Of a stretch of 39,957 bases of DNA, positions 17,446 to 27,513 are shown piece after piece (positions within the stretch are counted from its first letter, which is position 1; each line of letters starts with the position of its first letter). A model generated the notes under the pieces. That model was not told the DNA's origin, did not search any database, and saw nothing but the letters and a program-made list of their open reading frames with translations. The translations under genes and the position numbers were made by a program. Source of the DNA: an uncultured Caulobacterales bacterium (GTDB taxonomy: Bacteria; Pseudomonadota; Alphaproteobacteria; Caulobacterales; Maricaulaceae); assembly GCA_937923965.1 (NCBI GenBank), contig CALDTL010000102.1:1-39957 (forward strand). Reading direction: 5' to 3'.

Positions 17446-18591
17446 TCAATTTCGATTTGTCGTCATCACCGCGGACAGCAGATGTTTAATTTTATTGGCT
17501 TTGCCGTCTTCACAGGCTGAAATTTGGGAATAACGACGTCTCAGTTTCCCTGGCGCATCCTTGAGAGGTCCAACGCCCCACCGCTCCGTTGCCGCATAAA
17601 TTCGGGACAGTCGTCCCGCCGCTCCGGACAAAGCCACCAATCCGGATACAACGTCAGATGAGGCACTTGCATAATGTCGTTTATATCCGTCTAAGCCCTC
17701 GCCCATATCAATGCGGTTATATCCTGTCTCTGGCGTCGCATCTATGAGGCCCTCAAGCAGTTGAATGCCGGGTCCAAATTCGGAGAGTTCATCGTCATAG
17801 GCAACGATCCAGCTATGGAAAATTTTCCCGTCAGAGAGACCCAGATCAACCGCTGCGAGGCGGTCTCCAAAATAAAGTGCGTGCATATCGCAGCGTAGGT
17901 CTGCGGTGGGTCCGTTCTCCCATAGTGTCCGGAGTAAGCCTTGAGTCCAGCCTACAGATAAAACATCATATTTTCCGGTTTGCGCAAATTTTTCATGCTT
18001 CCATGCCATCAGCGTGGTGTAAACGTCGATATCTCGCGAGAAAACCTCAATGCGTTTTGGTCCAAAATCCTCTTCGGCCTTGCGCGAGCGTCTGCGGTTT
18101 GATTTTAAATGCCGGCGATATGAGCTGCCCCGTTCAGCGCGCCAATCCTCGGGAGAGGCCGGAAGGTCGATCGCAGAGGTCTTTGCCGTGGATAATATCT
18201 GCGCCGCTCGCAATCTCTGCGGATCCGTCGCGCAGCTATAGTGATAAGCGCCAATATTTGTGCCGAAGAGCAAGCTATCATAGGTGATCTCTGCCCTATC
18301 CGTAATGATGCCCTGATAATCGCTCATGGGGGCGCCTACGGGCCGCGCAAATCGCTGGCCCTGAATAGGCAAAAATGCAAGCGGACGACCCTCTTCATCA
18401 TATTGACAGACGATACGTACATCCGAGCGCAACTCAGATAACAGGCGCGTATAGTCGGGGTGAAAATAAGGCGATCTTAGATCTGGATTATTGGCACGCA
18501 TGTGTGTCCAGGCCGCCCAGTCGGACTCGCTTAATTGCGCTGCCTTCTGGAGGATAAATTGGGGTAATTTATGTTGATCTGCTTGTCTCAC
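17446..18591 (-). CDS. GNAT / BioF2-like (FemAB superfamily) acetyltransferase domain protein
   Basis: 381 aa; GSSYRRHLKSNRRRSRKAEEDFG, LMAWKHEKFAQTGKYDVL, ALYFGDRLAAVDLGLSDGKIFHSWIVAYDDELSEFGPGIQLLEGLI, characteristic of the Acetyltransf_6 family. Confidence 0.8.
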   Translation of the reverse strand: MRQADQHKLPQFILQKAAQLSESDWAAWTHMRANNPDLRSPYFHPDYTRLLSELRSDVRIVCQYDEEGRPLAFLPIQGQRFARPVGAPMSDYQGIITDRAEITYDSLLFGTNIGAYHYSCATDPQRLRAAQILSTAKTSAIDLPASPEDWRAERGSSYRRHLKSNRRRSRKAEEDFGPKRIEVFSRDIDVYTTLMAWKHEKFAQTGKYDVLSVGWTQGLLRTLWENGPTADLRCDMHALYFGDRLAAVDLGLSDGKIFHSWIVAYDDELSEFGPGIQLLEGLIDATPETGYNRIDMGEGLDGYKRHYASASSDVVSGLVALSGAAGRLSRIYAATERWGVGPLKDAPGKLRRRYSQISACEDGKANKIKHLLSAVMTTNRN

Positions 18592-18669
18592 GCGCAGGAG
18601 TCTAACCCATAGAGGCTAAGGACGGATTAAGGGATTGACGTGGCGGGCTATTTTCCCTGATGGATAATC

Positions 18670-19614
18670 ATGTCCGACTCCTCCCAAACGCAACATAATC
18701 ATCAAGGCGGGCATCATCATGGCGCACATGATCATTCCCACGCTGGGCATAGTCATACGCCTAAGGTCAATGACACAAATTTGCGCCGCATAGGTTTTGC
18801 GGCAGTGCTGACGGGCCTTTTTATGGTCGTGGAAGTGATTGGCGGTGTCCTTTCGGGCTCCCTTGCGCTTCTCGCGGATGCAGGTCACATGATGACAGAT
18901 TTCGCGGCGCTGGCCATGGCGTGGGGCGCGTTTCAGATTGCGAAACGTCCTGCAAATGCACGGCTCAGCTTTGGCTATGATCGGGTCGCTATTTTGGCGG
19001 CCTTCGTGAATGGCCTGACGCTTTTCGCAATTGCGATATGGATAGTCTGGGAGGCCTTACAAAGGCTGATGAGCCCTGGCGAGGTTCTCGCCGGCACTAT
19101 GCTATGGGTCGCCGCCGCAGGCTTGGCGGTTAACGCCCTTGTCTTTTGGATTCTGATGGGCGCAGATCAACATAACCTCAATGTCAGAGGGGCCGTTTTG
19201 CATGTATTGGGGGATTTACTTGGCTCTGTTGCGGCCATTGCTGCAGCAATTATCATTCTCCTGACGGGTTGGGTGCTGGCAGATCCAATATTATCCGTTC
19301 TAGTGGCGGTCCTGATTCTACGCTCGGCTTGGGTCTTGATACGCGACTCCGCCCATGTCTTATTGCAAGGCGCACCGGAAAATCTGGACATGCGCGCAAT
19401 AGAAGCTGATCTTTTGAAGGAAATCCCGGAGCTTCGCCGATTAGAACATCTTCATGTTTGGTCCGTCACGCCCGAGCGGCCAATTCTGACGTTGAATGCT
19501 TTCATTCATCCTGACCAAAAAATTGAGCCGATCGCAAAACGGATAAAGACTAGGCTGCGCGACGCGTTTCATATTGATCATGCGACCATTGATGTCATGC
19601 GCGATCCTAATTGA
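18670..19614 (+). CDS. cation diffusion facilitator family transporter (CzcD/ZitB-like) with His-rich N-terminus
   Basis: NHQGGHHHGAHDHSHAGHSHT N-terminus; SLALLADAGHMMTDFAALAMAW motif; six TM segments. Confidence 0.92.
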   Translation: MSDSSQTQHNHQGGHHHGAHDHSHAGHSHTPKVNDTNLRRIGFAAVLTGLFMVVEVIGGVLSGSLALLADAGHMMTDFAALAMAWGAFQIAKRPANARLSFGYDRVAILAAFVNGLTLFAIAIWIVWEALQRLMSPGEVLAGTMLWVAAAGLAVNALVFWILMGADQHNLNVRGAVLHVLGDLLGSVAAIAAAIIILLTGWVLADPILSVLVAVLILRSAWVLIRDSAHVLLQGAPENLDMRAIEADLLKEIPELRRLEHLHVWSVTPERPILTLNAFIHPDQKIEPIAKRIKTRLRDAFHIDHATIDVMRDPN

Positions 19615-19658
19615 GGTCAAAACCTTGCTCTTCTAAGGCTGATGAATCAAGACATAGA

Positions 19659-20408
19659 CTATCGACAGGCGTTTCCCGGGCCCATGTCGAGATGAAAATG
19701 ATCAGCATGCGCTGCGTTGTAATCCGGCGACAGCGTGACGCGAAATATATCGCATGCCGCGGAGCGGGTCTCGCGTAAGAAATTTTTATGCTTCCGCGGT
19801 CCATCCCAATCTTTTTTGATATTGATGAGGGTGCCATCTTGAAGCTCGAACGCCGCGACATCCCACGCATTCGCAAAGGCATGTTCAGACCATGCGCCGG
19901 ACCCATTTCCGCGCTGCCGCCGGCAAGAATAACTTCCGTAATGGTGAATCTTTGCAAGCGGTTGATCAAAATGCTTTAGCGCAAGAGCATCGACTTCGCG
20001 CTGCCAAAGATAGACAGCCACGGCGAGGGGGCATTGCATATTGCTCTCGCCCGGCGCGAAAGTGATATCCTCCGTGCCGTAAACAACTTGGGCGACATCC
20101 CAGCCGCACACCCCTTTGCCTGCGCCGGATGTTGGCCGTTTCGGGTCAGCAATAACCGTATTGAACCCTGCCGCGCCGCGCACGAGTTTCATGCAGCTTT
20201 CTGATGGCTTCAGGTTGAGCGCCATGAGTTGCTGTTTTGTCGCAAATCCCAATGGGCGGGACGTGTCCAGCGGTTTCCAAAAAAGGTGCTGCGGCGGCAC
20301 GTAACGATTAACTGTCCAAAAAACGCCGGCGATGAGGGCTGTGAAAATGACACTGACAAGGGTTTTCCATAACCCATTTTGCTTGGCTTTTTTTCGGCGG
20401 GATCTCAT
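19659..20408 (-). CDS. extensin-like family protein (Extensin-like_C)
   Basis: GAWSEHAFANAWDVAAFELQDG, SPDYNAAHADHFHLDMGPGNAC motifs; N-terminal TM. Confidence 0.85.
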   Translation of the reverse strand: MRSRRKKAKQNGLWKTLVSVIFTALIAGVFWTVNRYVPPQHLFWKPLDTSRPLGFATKQQLMALNLKPSESCMKLVRGAAGFNTVIADPKRPTSGAGKGVCGWDVAQVVYGTEDITFAPGESNMQCPLAVAVYLWQREVDALALKHFDQPLAKIHHYGSYSCRRQRGNGSGAWSEHAFANAWDVAAFELQDGTLINIKKDWDGPRKHKNFLRETRSAACDIFRVTLSPDYNAAHADHFHLDMGPGNACR

Positions 20409-20432
20409 AGGATGCTTTAACCAGATTGAGGT

Positions 20433-21284
20433 TTATTCCACCAGACAAATGACCTGCGAGACTCGGCGATCTCGTCTGAGCCTATCGGCTCCAACGCTAT
20501 ATGTCTCAAGCGAGAGAGGTTCAACGCCCGCGCCGGGCGCTGTGATAATGCCGCGCAAGTAGCGCGGCGCAACGGAATAGATCCGGCCGCGGCGAGGAGA
20601 TTCTGCGCTGACAACGCCGATAATTTCGCCGTCTTTATCCAAAACGGGCGCACCGGAGAGGCCTCCGAGAGAGCCCGAGAGATTTCTGGATCGACCCAAT
20701 TCAGACCACGCTAAAACGGCTTCATCATTTGTGTAGCGCCCGCGCACTTTCATCCGGTTACGGCTGATGAGGCTGCCAACCACCTCGCCGGGTTTGCCCT
20801 GCGGGAAGCCGAAGAAATATCCGACTTCTCCGATTTGTCTCTGGTTCTCTAAATCCGCAGGCAGAGGACGGCGGGTCCATTCCGACGTTAGCACCGCAAG
20901 GTCCGAATTTTGAACGACTTGACTTTTAACACGGACGATCCGGCCCGTGCCGATACGTAGCCCGACTTCGTCACAACTATCGACCACATGCCGGGCCGTC
21001 ATCCATAATCCGTCATCATTAATGGCGAAGGCCGTCCCGGTGCCTGATTGCCGCGGGGCGACATCTACGATTACAATTTCATCGCGCGGGGAGTCGGACG
21101 GCAGTAATGGACCCAATTCGGGCCTATCTGGGGGATCCGCAACGACGATATCTTGTTCAACGCCGTAAGCTGTCCATACGAACATCACTAAAGCTAGGCC
21201 GTAGACAATCCAATCGGGGAATGTCTTACGTTTTTTTGAACTATATCCGCCTTGTCGCCGGGCCATATTATCCGGCGATAGCAA
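20433..21284 (-). CDS. trypsin-like (S1C/DegP-like) serine protease with N-terminal TM anchor
   Basis: GTGTAFAINDDGLWMTARHVVDSC (His), SDLAVLTSEW (Asp), SGSLGGLSGAPVLDKDGEIIGVVSAESPRRG (Ser). Confidence 0.85.
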   Translation of the reverse strand: MLSPDNMARRQGGYSSKKRKTFPDWIVYGLALVMFVWTAYGVEQDIVVADPPDRPELGPLLPSDSPRDEIVIVDVAPRQSGTGTAFAINDDGLWMTARHVVDSCDEVGLRIGTGRIVRVKSQVVQNSDLAVLTSEWTRRPLPADLENQRQIGEVGYFFGFPQGKPGEVVGSLISRNRMKVRGRYTNDEAVLAWSELGRSRNLSGSLGGLSGAPVLDKDGEIIGVVSAESPRRGRIYSVAPRYLRGIITAPGAGVEPLSLETYSVGADRLRRDRRVSQVICLVE

Positions 21285-21684
21285 ATGCGAGTATGAGTGA
21301 TCCAGCCAGTTTGAAAGAGGCTAAAACGATTGTCGGCCCAACTTCGCCTTGTTCAATACGTTCCGACATCCCGCGAAAAATAATGTAATCGGTGACGCGA
21401 AACAAGAAGAGCTGCAAGAGTAAAGCAAAAGCGGTCCAAATGCCCACATCGAATAATGAAAACTTATTGATTAAGCAGGCCGCCACAGGCATCGCTAGGC
21501 TGAAAATCAAACTCGACAGATGAATGGCTGCCGCGATATTGCCGGATTGTATGAGTTCAATCTCTTTGTGCGGCGTGAGTTTTATATAGACGAAAATGGC
21601 CGACAAATAGATTGCCGCTACCATAATAAGATAGAAAATCAGTTGTGGAAATCCAGCCGCGAGGCTTTCAAATGCAGGCTGCAT
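21268..21684 (-). CDS. DUF350 domain membrane protein
   Basis: 138 aa, 4 hydrophobic helices; LIFYLIMVAAIYLSAIFVYIKLTPHKEIELIQSGNIAAAIHLSSLIFSLAMPVA matches the DUF350 pattern. Confidence 0.8.
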   Translation of the reverse strand: MQPAFESLAAGFPQLIFYLIMVAAIYLSAIFVYIKLTPHKEIELIQSGNIAAAIHLSSLIFSLAMPVAACLINKFSLFDVGIWTAFALLLQLFLFRVTDYIIFRGMSERIEQGEVGPTIVLASFKLAGSLILAFAIAG

Positions 21685-21808
21685 AGAGGCGTCCGTATTT
21701 ATTGTTCTGCCCGCGATATTCTATCCCACAACGAGAATACCTCCGAGCGCTTACATCAAGACATTTAGTCTTGAGGGCAAGTTATTTTTTGCAAAATTCA
21801 TATCCTCA

Positions 21809-22963
21809 TCAAGCTTTAGCGGCTTTTCGAATGGCCGATGCGCGTTTCTTTTCGCTGTCGCTTTTAAGCTGGCCGCAAGCGGCGAAAATATCTTGCCCGC
21901 GTGTCTTGCGAATGGGGCTGGCGTAGCCAGCGGCATTGACGAGATCGGCGAAGCTCTTGATCGTCTCGGCATCGGAACAGACATAATCCGTGCCGGGCCA
22001 AGGATTAAACGGGATGAGGTTCACTTTGGCTGGAATGCCGCGCAGGAGTTTAATGAGTTGCTTGGCATGCCAAGGTTGATCGTTGATCCCTTTGAGCATG
22101 ACATATTCAAAGGTGATACGGCGCGAGTTGGACAGGCCCGGATAATCCCGGCAGGCCTGCATGAGCTCTTTGAGCGGATATTTTTTATTTATCGGCATGA
22201 TCTGCGTCCGCAATTCATCATTGGCGGCGTGCAGAGAAATCGCGAGCTGCGCCGATGTGCGCTCGCCCATAGGACCGATTTCCGGCACAACGCCAGAGGT
22301 CGAAACCGTGATGCGGCGGCGGCCAATCCCGAGCCCCTCCGGGTCGCAAATTACATCAAGCGCATCGCCGATTTTTTCCGTATTATAGAGCGGCTCTCCC
22401 ATGCCCATGAAGACAATATTGGTGAGCTTGCGGTTCTCCTGCGTGGTCGGCCATTCGCCGAGGTCATCCCGCGCAATAATGACTTGCAGCACGATTTCGC
22501 GGGCCGTCAGATTTCGAACGAGCGGCTGCGTGCCTGTATGGCAGAAGGTGCAGTTGAGCGTGCAGCCGACTTGTGAGCTCACGCAGAGCGCGCCGGTCTT
22601 GGAAACATCCGGGATGAAGACGCTTTCGACTTCTACGCCCGGCGACATACGGATGAGATATTTGCGCGTTCCGTCAACAGAAATCAGGCGCTCCACGATC
22701 TCGGGGCGCTCAAGCGTGAAATCTGCTTCTAATTTTGCGCGCAGGGGTTTGCCGACATTTGTCATTTGGTCAAAGGAGGTGACGCCGTAATTATAAATCC
22801 AATGAAAGATCTGCTTGGTGCGCATGCGGATTTTTTTTGGCTCAATGCCAATACGCGCCAGTTCCGCGCTGATTTCATCGCGGCCAAGGCCGACAAGCGC
22901 GACTTTGCCGTCTGTGCGAACTGCGCCGTTTGGAGCGCGATCTATGAGGGTCGTTGCTGACAT
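21809..22963 (-). CDS. rlmN: 23S rRNA (adenine(2503)-C(2))-methyltransferase RlmN (track start 23065 probably over-extended)
   Basis: Radical [25 protein letters not shown] with [44 protein letters not shown]. Alternative ATG at 22961-22963 ([13 protein letters not shown]). Confidence 0.95.
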   Translation of the reverse strand: MSATTLIDRAPNGAVRTDGKVALVGLGRDEISAELARIGIEPKKIRMRTKQIFHWIYNYGVTSFDQMTNVGKPLRAKLEADFTLERPEIVERLISVDGTRKYLIRMSPGVEVESVFIPDVSKTGALCVSSQVGCTLNCTFCHTGTQPLVRNLTAREIVLQVIIARDDLGEWPTTQENRKLTNIVFMGMGEPLYNTEKIGDALDVICDPEGLGIGRRRITVSTSGVVPEIGPMGERTSAQLAISLHAANDELRTQIMPINKKYPLKELMQACRDYPGLSNSRRITFEYVMLKGINDQPWHAKQLIKLLRGIPAKVNLIPFNPWPGTDYVCSDAETIKSFADLVNAAGYASPIRKTRGQDIFAACGQLKSDSEKKRASAIRKAAKA

Positions 22964-23065
22964 GGCGCGCCCTCTAACACGCAAGCGCAAGGGCGCAAAG
23001 TCCCGATATGCAGACCCAAATACGCGGGCAATGACTTCATGCGGCGAATCCTCTAGGGAGCCCAT

Positions 23066-24490
23066 ATGACAACGAACACGCCTGAATATACGGTTTCAGA
23101 ACTCGCAAATTCGCTAAAGCGAACGGTTGAGGACACCTATGGTCACGTGCGCGTGCGCGGCGAGCTTGGGCGCGTCACCATTGCGAAATCCGGCCATTGC
23201 TATCTGGACGTCAAAGATGATCGGGCCGTGATTAATTCGATCATTTGGAAAGGCGTTATGTCGCGCCTTTCCATGCGTCCCGAAGAAGGGATGGAAGTGA
23301 TCTGCGAAGGCAAGCTCTCCACCTATCCGGGGCGGTCGAACTATCAGTTGATTATTGATAAGATGGAGCTGGCGGGGGCTGGGGCGCTGATGGCGCTGTT
23401 TGAGAAACGCAAAAAATTGCTCGCCGCCGAGGGTCTTTTTGACGACGCCCGCAAGGTTGAGCTGCCCTTTATGCCGAAAACAATTGGGGTTGTGACGTCC
23501 CCGACAGGCTCCGTGATCCGAGATATTTTGCACCGCATTACAGACCGTTTTCCAAGTCATGTTCTGGTCTGGCCAGTTTTGGTGCAGGGCGATAAGGCGG
23601 CAGAGCAGATTGCGGAGGCCATAACGGGCTTCAATACGCGCGGTGGTTTCCCGCGCCCAGATGTGTTGATCGTGGCCCGCGGCGGCGGCTCGATGGAGGA
23701 TCTCTGGTGCTTTAACGAGGAGATCGTGGCGCGCGCGGCAGCGGCGTCCGAGATCCCGATGATCTCCGCGATTGGACATGAAACCGATTGGACCCTCATT
23801 GATTTCGTCGTGGATTACCGCGCCCCAACGCCGACAGGTGCAGCCGAAGTCGCTGTGCCGGTCCGCGCGGATTGGCTGGCGACGGTGGATGATTACGGCC
23901 TGCGGCTTTTGCGCGCGCTTCGGCGCACAACGGCGGAACGCGGGACCGCTTTGCGCGCGGCGAAAATGCCCAAGATCGATACTGTCCTCGCGCCCGCACG
24001 GCAGCGCCTTGACAGCTCGCGCGCGAGCCTGCCGCCCATGACGCGCCTATTGGAGCCGAAAACCAACAGGCTGACCCGCGCTGCGCAAGCCTTGCAATCG
24101 GCGATGCGCTTTACCAAACAACGCCAACTGACAGATGTAACCCGCCAAAGAGACGCGCTGGATCGCTACGCCAAAGCGTCTGAAATGGCCCTGAGACGCC
24201 AGCTTGAAACGCAATCGCGGCGATTAGACCGTGCGGGAAAATTGCTTGAGGCCTATTCCTATCAAGGTGTTTTGGACCGCGGTTATGCGCTGGTGCGGGA
24301 CGAGGCGGGCGGGGTCATTCGGACGAAGGCGGCGACGACCTCAGGACAAAGCGTCAGCCTGACCTTCGCAGACGGCGAGGTCGGCGCCATGATTGGCGGG
24401 GCGCAGGCTGCCAAACCTAAACCCAAGCGCAAATCTGCAAAACGGACAACGCAGAAAGAGGGCGATAAAAAGCAGGCCTCGCTGTTTTAA
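23066..24490 (+). CDS. xseA: exodeoxyribonuclease VII large subunit
   Basis: [33 protein letters not shown]-fold; [53 protein letters not shown]. Confidence 0.95.
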   Translation: MTTNTPEYTVSELANSLKRTVEDTYGHVRVRGELGRVTIAKSGHCYLDVKDDRAVINSIIWKGVMSRLSMRPEEGMEVICEGKLSTYPGRSNYQLIIDKMELAGAGALMALFEKRKKLLAAEGLFDDARKVELPFMPKTIGVVTSPTGSVIRDILHRITDRFPSHVLVWPVLVQGDKAAEQIAEAITGFNTRGGFPRPDVLIVARGGGSMEDLWCFNEEIVARAAAASEIPMISAIGHETDWTLIDFVVDYRAPTPTGAAEVAVPVRADWLATVDDYGLRLLRALRRTTAERGTALRAAKMPKIDTVLAPARQRLDSSRASLPPMTRLLEPKTNRLTRAAQALQSAMRFTKQRQLTDVTRQRDALDRYAKASEMALRRQLETQSRRLDRAGKLLEAYSYQGVLDRGYALVRDEAGGVIRTKAATTSGQSVSLTFADGEVGAMIGGAQAAKPKPKRKSAKRTTQKEGDKKQASLF

Positions 24491-24519
24491 TTTCCCGCAT
24501 TTCGGCCTAGGTTAACGCT

Positions 24520-24732
24520 ATGACAACATTTTTCAAAAATCAGGGCGAAGCCAAGATTCATTACGGCGCTTCGGATTTCACGATCATGGAAACGGGCAGC
24601 TATGTGCTCTGCGCCGTGACGGGGGATCAAATCCCGCTGGAAATGCTCCGCTATTGGAATGCGGACCGCCAAGAAGCCTATAAGGACGCAACCGCCAGTC
24701 TCGAAGGCTTCAAACGCGCAGGCGCGATTTAA
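24520..24732 (+). CDS. DUF2093 domain-containing protein
   Basis: 70 aa; GEAKIHYGASDFTIMETGSYVLCAVTGDQIPLEMLRYWNADRQEAY, typical of this alphaproteobacterial family. Confidence 0.85.
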   Translation: MTTFFKNQGEAKIHYGASDFTIMETGSYVLCAVTGDQIPLEMLRYWNADRQEAYKDATASLEGFKRAGAI

Positions 24733-25865
24733 TGCGGGTTTGGTTTGTGACATGTGCATTGGCGCTTGCGGGGTGTTCTGCTCAGCCGGAGGCGGAAGCG
24801 CAAATTCCCTGTGCTGAACCTGATAGGCCGGTTAGCAATGCAGAAATAATGGCGGCTGATAAGAAAGAAAAAGAAGAGCGTTACTCTGAGGCATTTGCCG
24901 AGGCTCTATCCAAATTTCGTGATAATCCAAGCGAGGTCAACCTGAGAGAGGCCAGAGGTATATTAAAGTATACTGATTGTGCGAGTTTTCCTGAGAGTCA
25001 AAAAGCAAACAGAGAGGCTTTGATCGGATTGATAGCCTATATGGAATCCAAACTGGCTGAACCCAAGATGATGCCAGAACCTTATTTATTAGATAAATCC
25101 ACAAAGGCTCTTTCCTGCCACGGCATCGTCAAGCAGGGCGGGCTCGTCGTGTGCCAAACGACTCCCAACGCCCGCGTCGAAGTCGGGCGGTCCGAAAACG
25201 ACACTTACACACAAACCGCAGATAAAGACGGCGTTCTCCTCGTGGGGTTTGACCGGGATGAACCTGCGGCCTTTGTCCGCGTCGGTGAGGCCCGCGTCGA
25301 TTTTGATATTCAAAAACGCGACTATGACATCTCTCGAATTGACGGCTTGCCGAAAAATATGGTCAGCGAATATACGCCTGAGGAACTCGCCCGTATTCGC
25401 AAGGCAAGCGCCCTTAAAAAAGTGGGTTTCGCGTCCAAAGTTGAAGAGGTCGGGTTCAAAAACGGTTTCATATTCCCCGTTGCGAATTTCACTAAGACAA
25501 CGAATTTCGGCGCGCAGCGGATTTTGAACGGCGAGCCTAAGCGCCCGCATTTCGGCGTTGATCTCGCGGCGCCAAAAGGCACGCCAATCCTCGCGCCTGC
25601 CGACGGCATTGTCAGCCTCGCCAGTGAAGAGATGTATTTTGAAGGCTCGCTGATTATGATTGATCACGGGCAGGGGCTTATTTCCTATTATTTGCATAAT
25701 GAGACCGTGGATGTCGAAGATGGGCAGCGCGTGACCCAAGGTCAGCAAATCGGCACGGTTGGCTCGCGCGGGCGCTCAACGGGGCCGCATCTGTGCTGGC
25801 GTCTCAAATGGCGCGGACGTAACCTTGATCCTGAATTACTGACGGAGTGGCCCTCTCATGGCTAA
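24732..25865 (+). CDS. M23 family metallopeptidase (LytM-type), putative lipoprotein
   Basis: Lipobox LALAGCSA; FGAQRILNGEPKRPHFGVDLAAPKGTPILAPADGIV, GSLIMIDHGQGLISYYLHNETVDVEDGQRVTQGQQIGTVGSRGRSTGPHLCWRLKW. Confidence 0.92.
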   Translation: MRVWFVTCALALAGCSAQPEAEAQIPCAEPDRPVSNAEIMAADKKEKEERYSEAFAEALSKFRDNPSEVNLREARGILKYTDCASFPESQKANREALIGLIAYMESKLAEPKMMPEPYLLDKSTKALSCHGIVKQGGLVVCQTTPNARVEVGRSENDTYTQTADKDGVLLVGFDRDEPAAFVRVGEARVDFDIQKRDYDISRIDGLPKNMVSEYTPEELARIRKASALKKVGFASKVEEVGFKNGFIFPVANFTKTTNFGAQRILNGEPKRPHFGVDLAAPKGTPILAPADGIVSLASEEMYFEGSLIMIDHGQGLISYYLHNETVDVEDGQRVTQGQQIGTVGSRGRSTGPHLCWRLKWRGRNLDPELLTEWPSHG

Positions 25866-26181
25866 ACAACCTGACGACTGCCAGACCATGATCGAGGTCC
25901 GCGAGGGCGTCGACGCAATTGACCGCGAGCTCGTGCGGCTACTCGTGATACGCCAAGGTTATATGCACGCCGCCGCGCGGATTAAGCCAAACCGCGACGC
26001 TGTTTATGACGCCGAGCGGATTGAGGATGTTGTTGCAAAAGTTTTAGGTGAGGCGAAAGACAAGGGCCTCTCCGCCGACATCGCAGAGCCCGTCTGGCGT
26101 AAATTAATTGAACGCTGCATCGCCCATGAATTTGATGTCTATGACGAAACGCGCCCTGCGAATGATCAGAAAAGCGCCTGA
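25858..26181 (+). CDS. chorismate mutase (AroQ class)
   Basis: 107 aa; VREGVDAIDRELVRLLVIRQGYMHAAARIK ... VWRKLIERCIAHEFDVYD. Confidence 0.85.
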   Translation: MAKQPDDCQTMIEVREGVDAIDRELVRLLVIRQGYMHAAARIKPNRDAVYDAERIEDVVAKVLGEAKDKGLSADIAEPVWRKLIERCIAHEFDVYDETRPANDQKSA

Positions 26182-26194
26182 CCTAATCGCTAAT

Positions 26195-26641
26195 CTAGTT
26201 ATCAACCGCCGGATAATACCAAACCCGCCGAATGAGATTATCTTCCAGCTCGTAAACCGTCATTGAACTTTGTGATTTTTTCGTGCCGTCTTTGGCTGTC
26301 CAACTCGCGGTTTCCGTGACGGAGACATAGGGCGCATTCACGCTCCAATCGCGAAGGCTGCCTGTGATTTTTGAGGGGGATTGAAAATATTCAGCCATGT
26401 TTTTGGACAGGGCGTCTCGTCCGGCAACCTCGACGGATATGGAATTGCCGTTCACGCTCAACCACTCAATATCAGGGTGCTGCAGTTTCGACATGCCGTC
26501 CACATCGCCCGCGTTGAACGCGCGAAGATGTTCGGACACAATCCTCACCGGCACCAAAGATTGTTGCTCAACGGGTTGAATACAGGCGGATAAAAACAGG
26601 GCGCTTAGCGTCAGCGCAGTGGTGGTTTTAAAAATGCTCAT
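26195..26641 (-). CDS. NTF2-like (SnoaL-type) small lipoprotein
   Basis: Lipobox LFLSACIQP; LRAFNAGDVDGMSKLQHPDIEWLSVNGNSISVEVAGRDALSKNMAEYF; RRVWYYPAV. Confidence 0.75.
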   Translation of the reverse strand: MSIFKTTTALTLSALFLSACIQPVEQQSLVPVRIVSEHLRAFNAGDVDGMSKLQHPDIEWLSVNGNSISVEVAGRDALSKNMAEYFQSPSKITGSLRDWSVNAPYVSVTETASWTAKDGTKKSQSSMTVYELEDNLIRRVWYYPAVDN

Positions 26642-27513
26642 GATGCACGCCTATATAAAGCCTTGGGCCAGCGCCTATGGACCCAAAACCATTGCGCCGG
26701 ATTTTCTCGGATACGGTCCTCGATAAACTGCGTGACCTGCGTGACGCCTGCCAAAACATCGCTGTCGCGGTCGCCGGATTTCGCAAGTTTAATCGGTGGA
26801 TAGAAGGTAACAGTGAAGCGCGATTTATTGCGGGTCACGGCCATCGGTAGAAGCGGCCGTCCGGTTTTGAGCGCGAGACGCACTGCGCCTTGCGCCGTCA
26901 TGGCAGGTTCTCCGAAGAAGGGAACGTCCAGCCCCGTGTTGAATTTCTGATCATTCAACAGCGCCACGCTCTCCCCGGATTTGAGGGCTTCAAATAATTC
27001 CCGACCGCCTGCATGGGTTGATTTTTTGACGAGGAATTTCGTCCCGTAAGCCTCGCGTTGTTTCCGCACCCGCGCATCAATCAAAGGATTGTTGATCTTG
27101 CGATATGTAATGTGGACGGGGTGATCGGATTGCGTCAGCACCGTTGCCATGACTTCCCAATTGGCGAAATGGCCCGTCACGATAATGGCGGGTTGATTGC
27201 CCGTAAAATGCTCCAGCCCTTCAAGGCTGATGGGACTGTCACCATCAAAAGGTTTCAGCCGATGGGTCAGCGGAAATTCGGCAAAGGTTCGCCCAATATT
27301 ATCCCATTGCGCCCGCATGAGATCGAGAATTTCAGCGTCGGACTTATTTGGAAAAGCCGTGCGTAATCCGGTTTCCGCAATATTTTTTTTTGACGTCAGC
27401 GGACCGATGAGCCTCACAACAAAGGCCCCAATCGCGGAGACAGCGGCAAAGGGAAGGCATCGCATCAACCCCGTCACGAGGTCATAGGCCAGAGCCTCTA
27501 AGCGCTCTTTCAT
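26638..27513 (-). CDS. lipid A biosynthesis lauroyl acyltransferase (HtrB/LpxL family)
   Basis: IIVTGHFANWEVMATVLTQSDHPVHITYRKINNPLID (HX4-5E-type site); VALLNDQKFNTGLDVPFFGEPAMTAQGAVRLALKTGRPLLPMAV; NPAQWFWVHRRWP. Confidence 0.88.
   Translation of the reverse strand: MKERLEALAYDLVTGLMRCLPFAAVSAIGAFVVRLIGPLTSKKNIAETGLRTAFPNKSDAEILDLMRAQWDNIGRTFAEFPLTHRLKPFDGDSPISLEGLEHFTGNQPAIIVTGHFANWEVMATVLTQSDHPVHITYRKINNPLIDARVRKQREAYGTKFLVKKSTHAGGRELFEALKSGESVALLNDQKFNTGLDVPFFGEPAMTAQGAVRLALKTGRPLLPMAVTRNKSRFTVTFYPPIKLAKSGDRDSDVLAGVTQVTQFIEDRIRENPAQWFWVHRRWPKALYRRAS

Noticed and set aside
21893-22576. 227-aa plus-strand ORF
   Set aside because: Lies fully within rlmN on the opposite strand; shadow ORF.
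23114-23779. 221-aa minus-strand ORF
   Set aside because: Lies fully within xseA on the opposite strand; no recognisable domain.
25089-25748. 219-aa minus-strand ORF
   Set aside because: Antisense to the M23 peptidase gene; shadow ORF.
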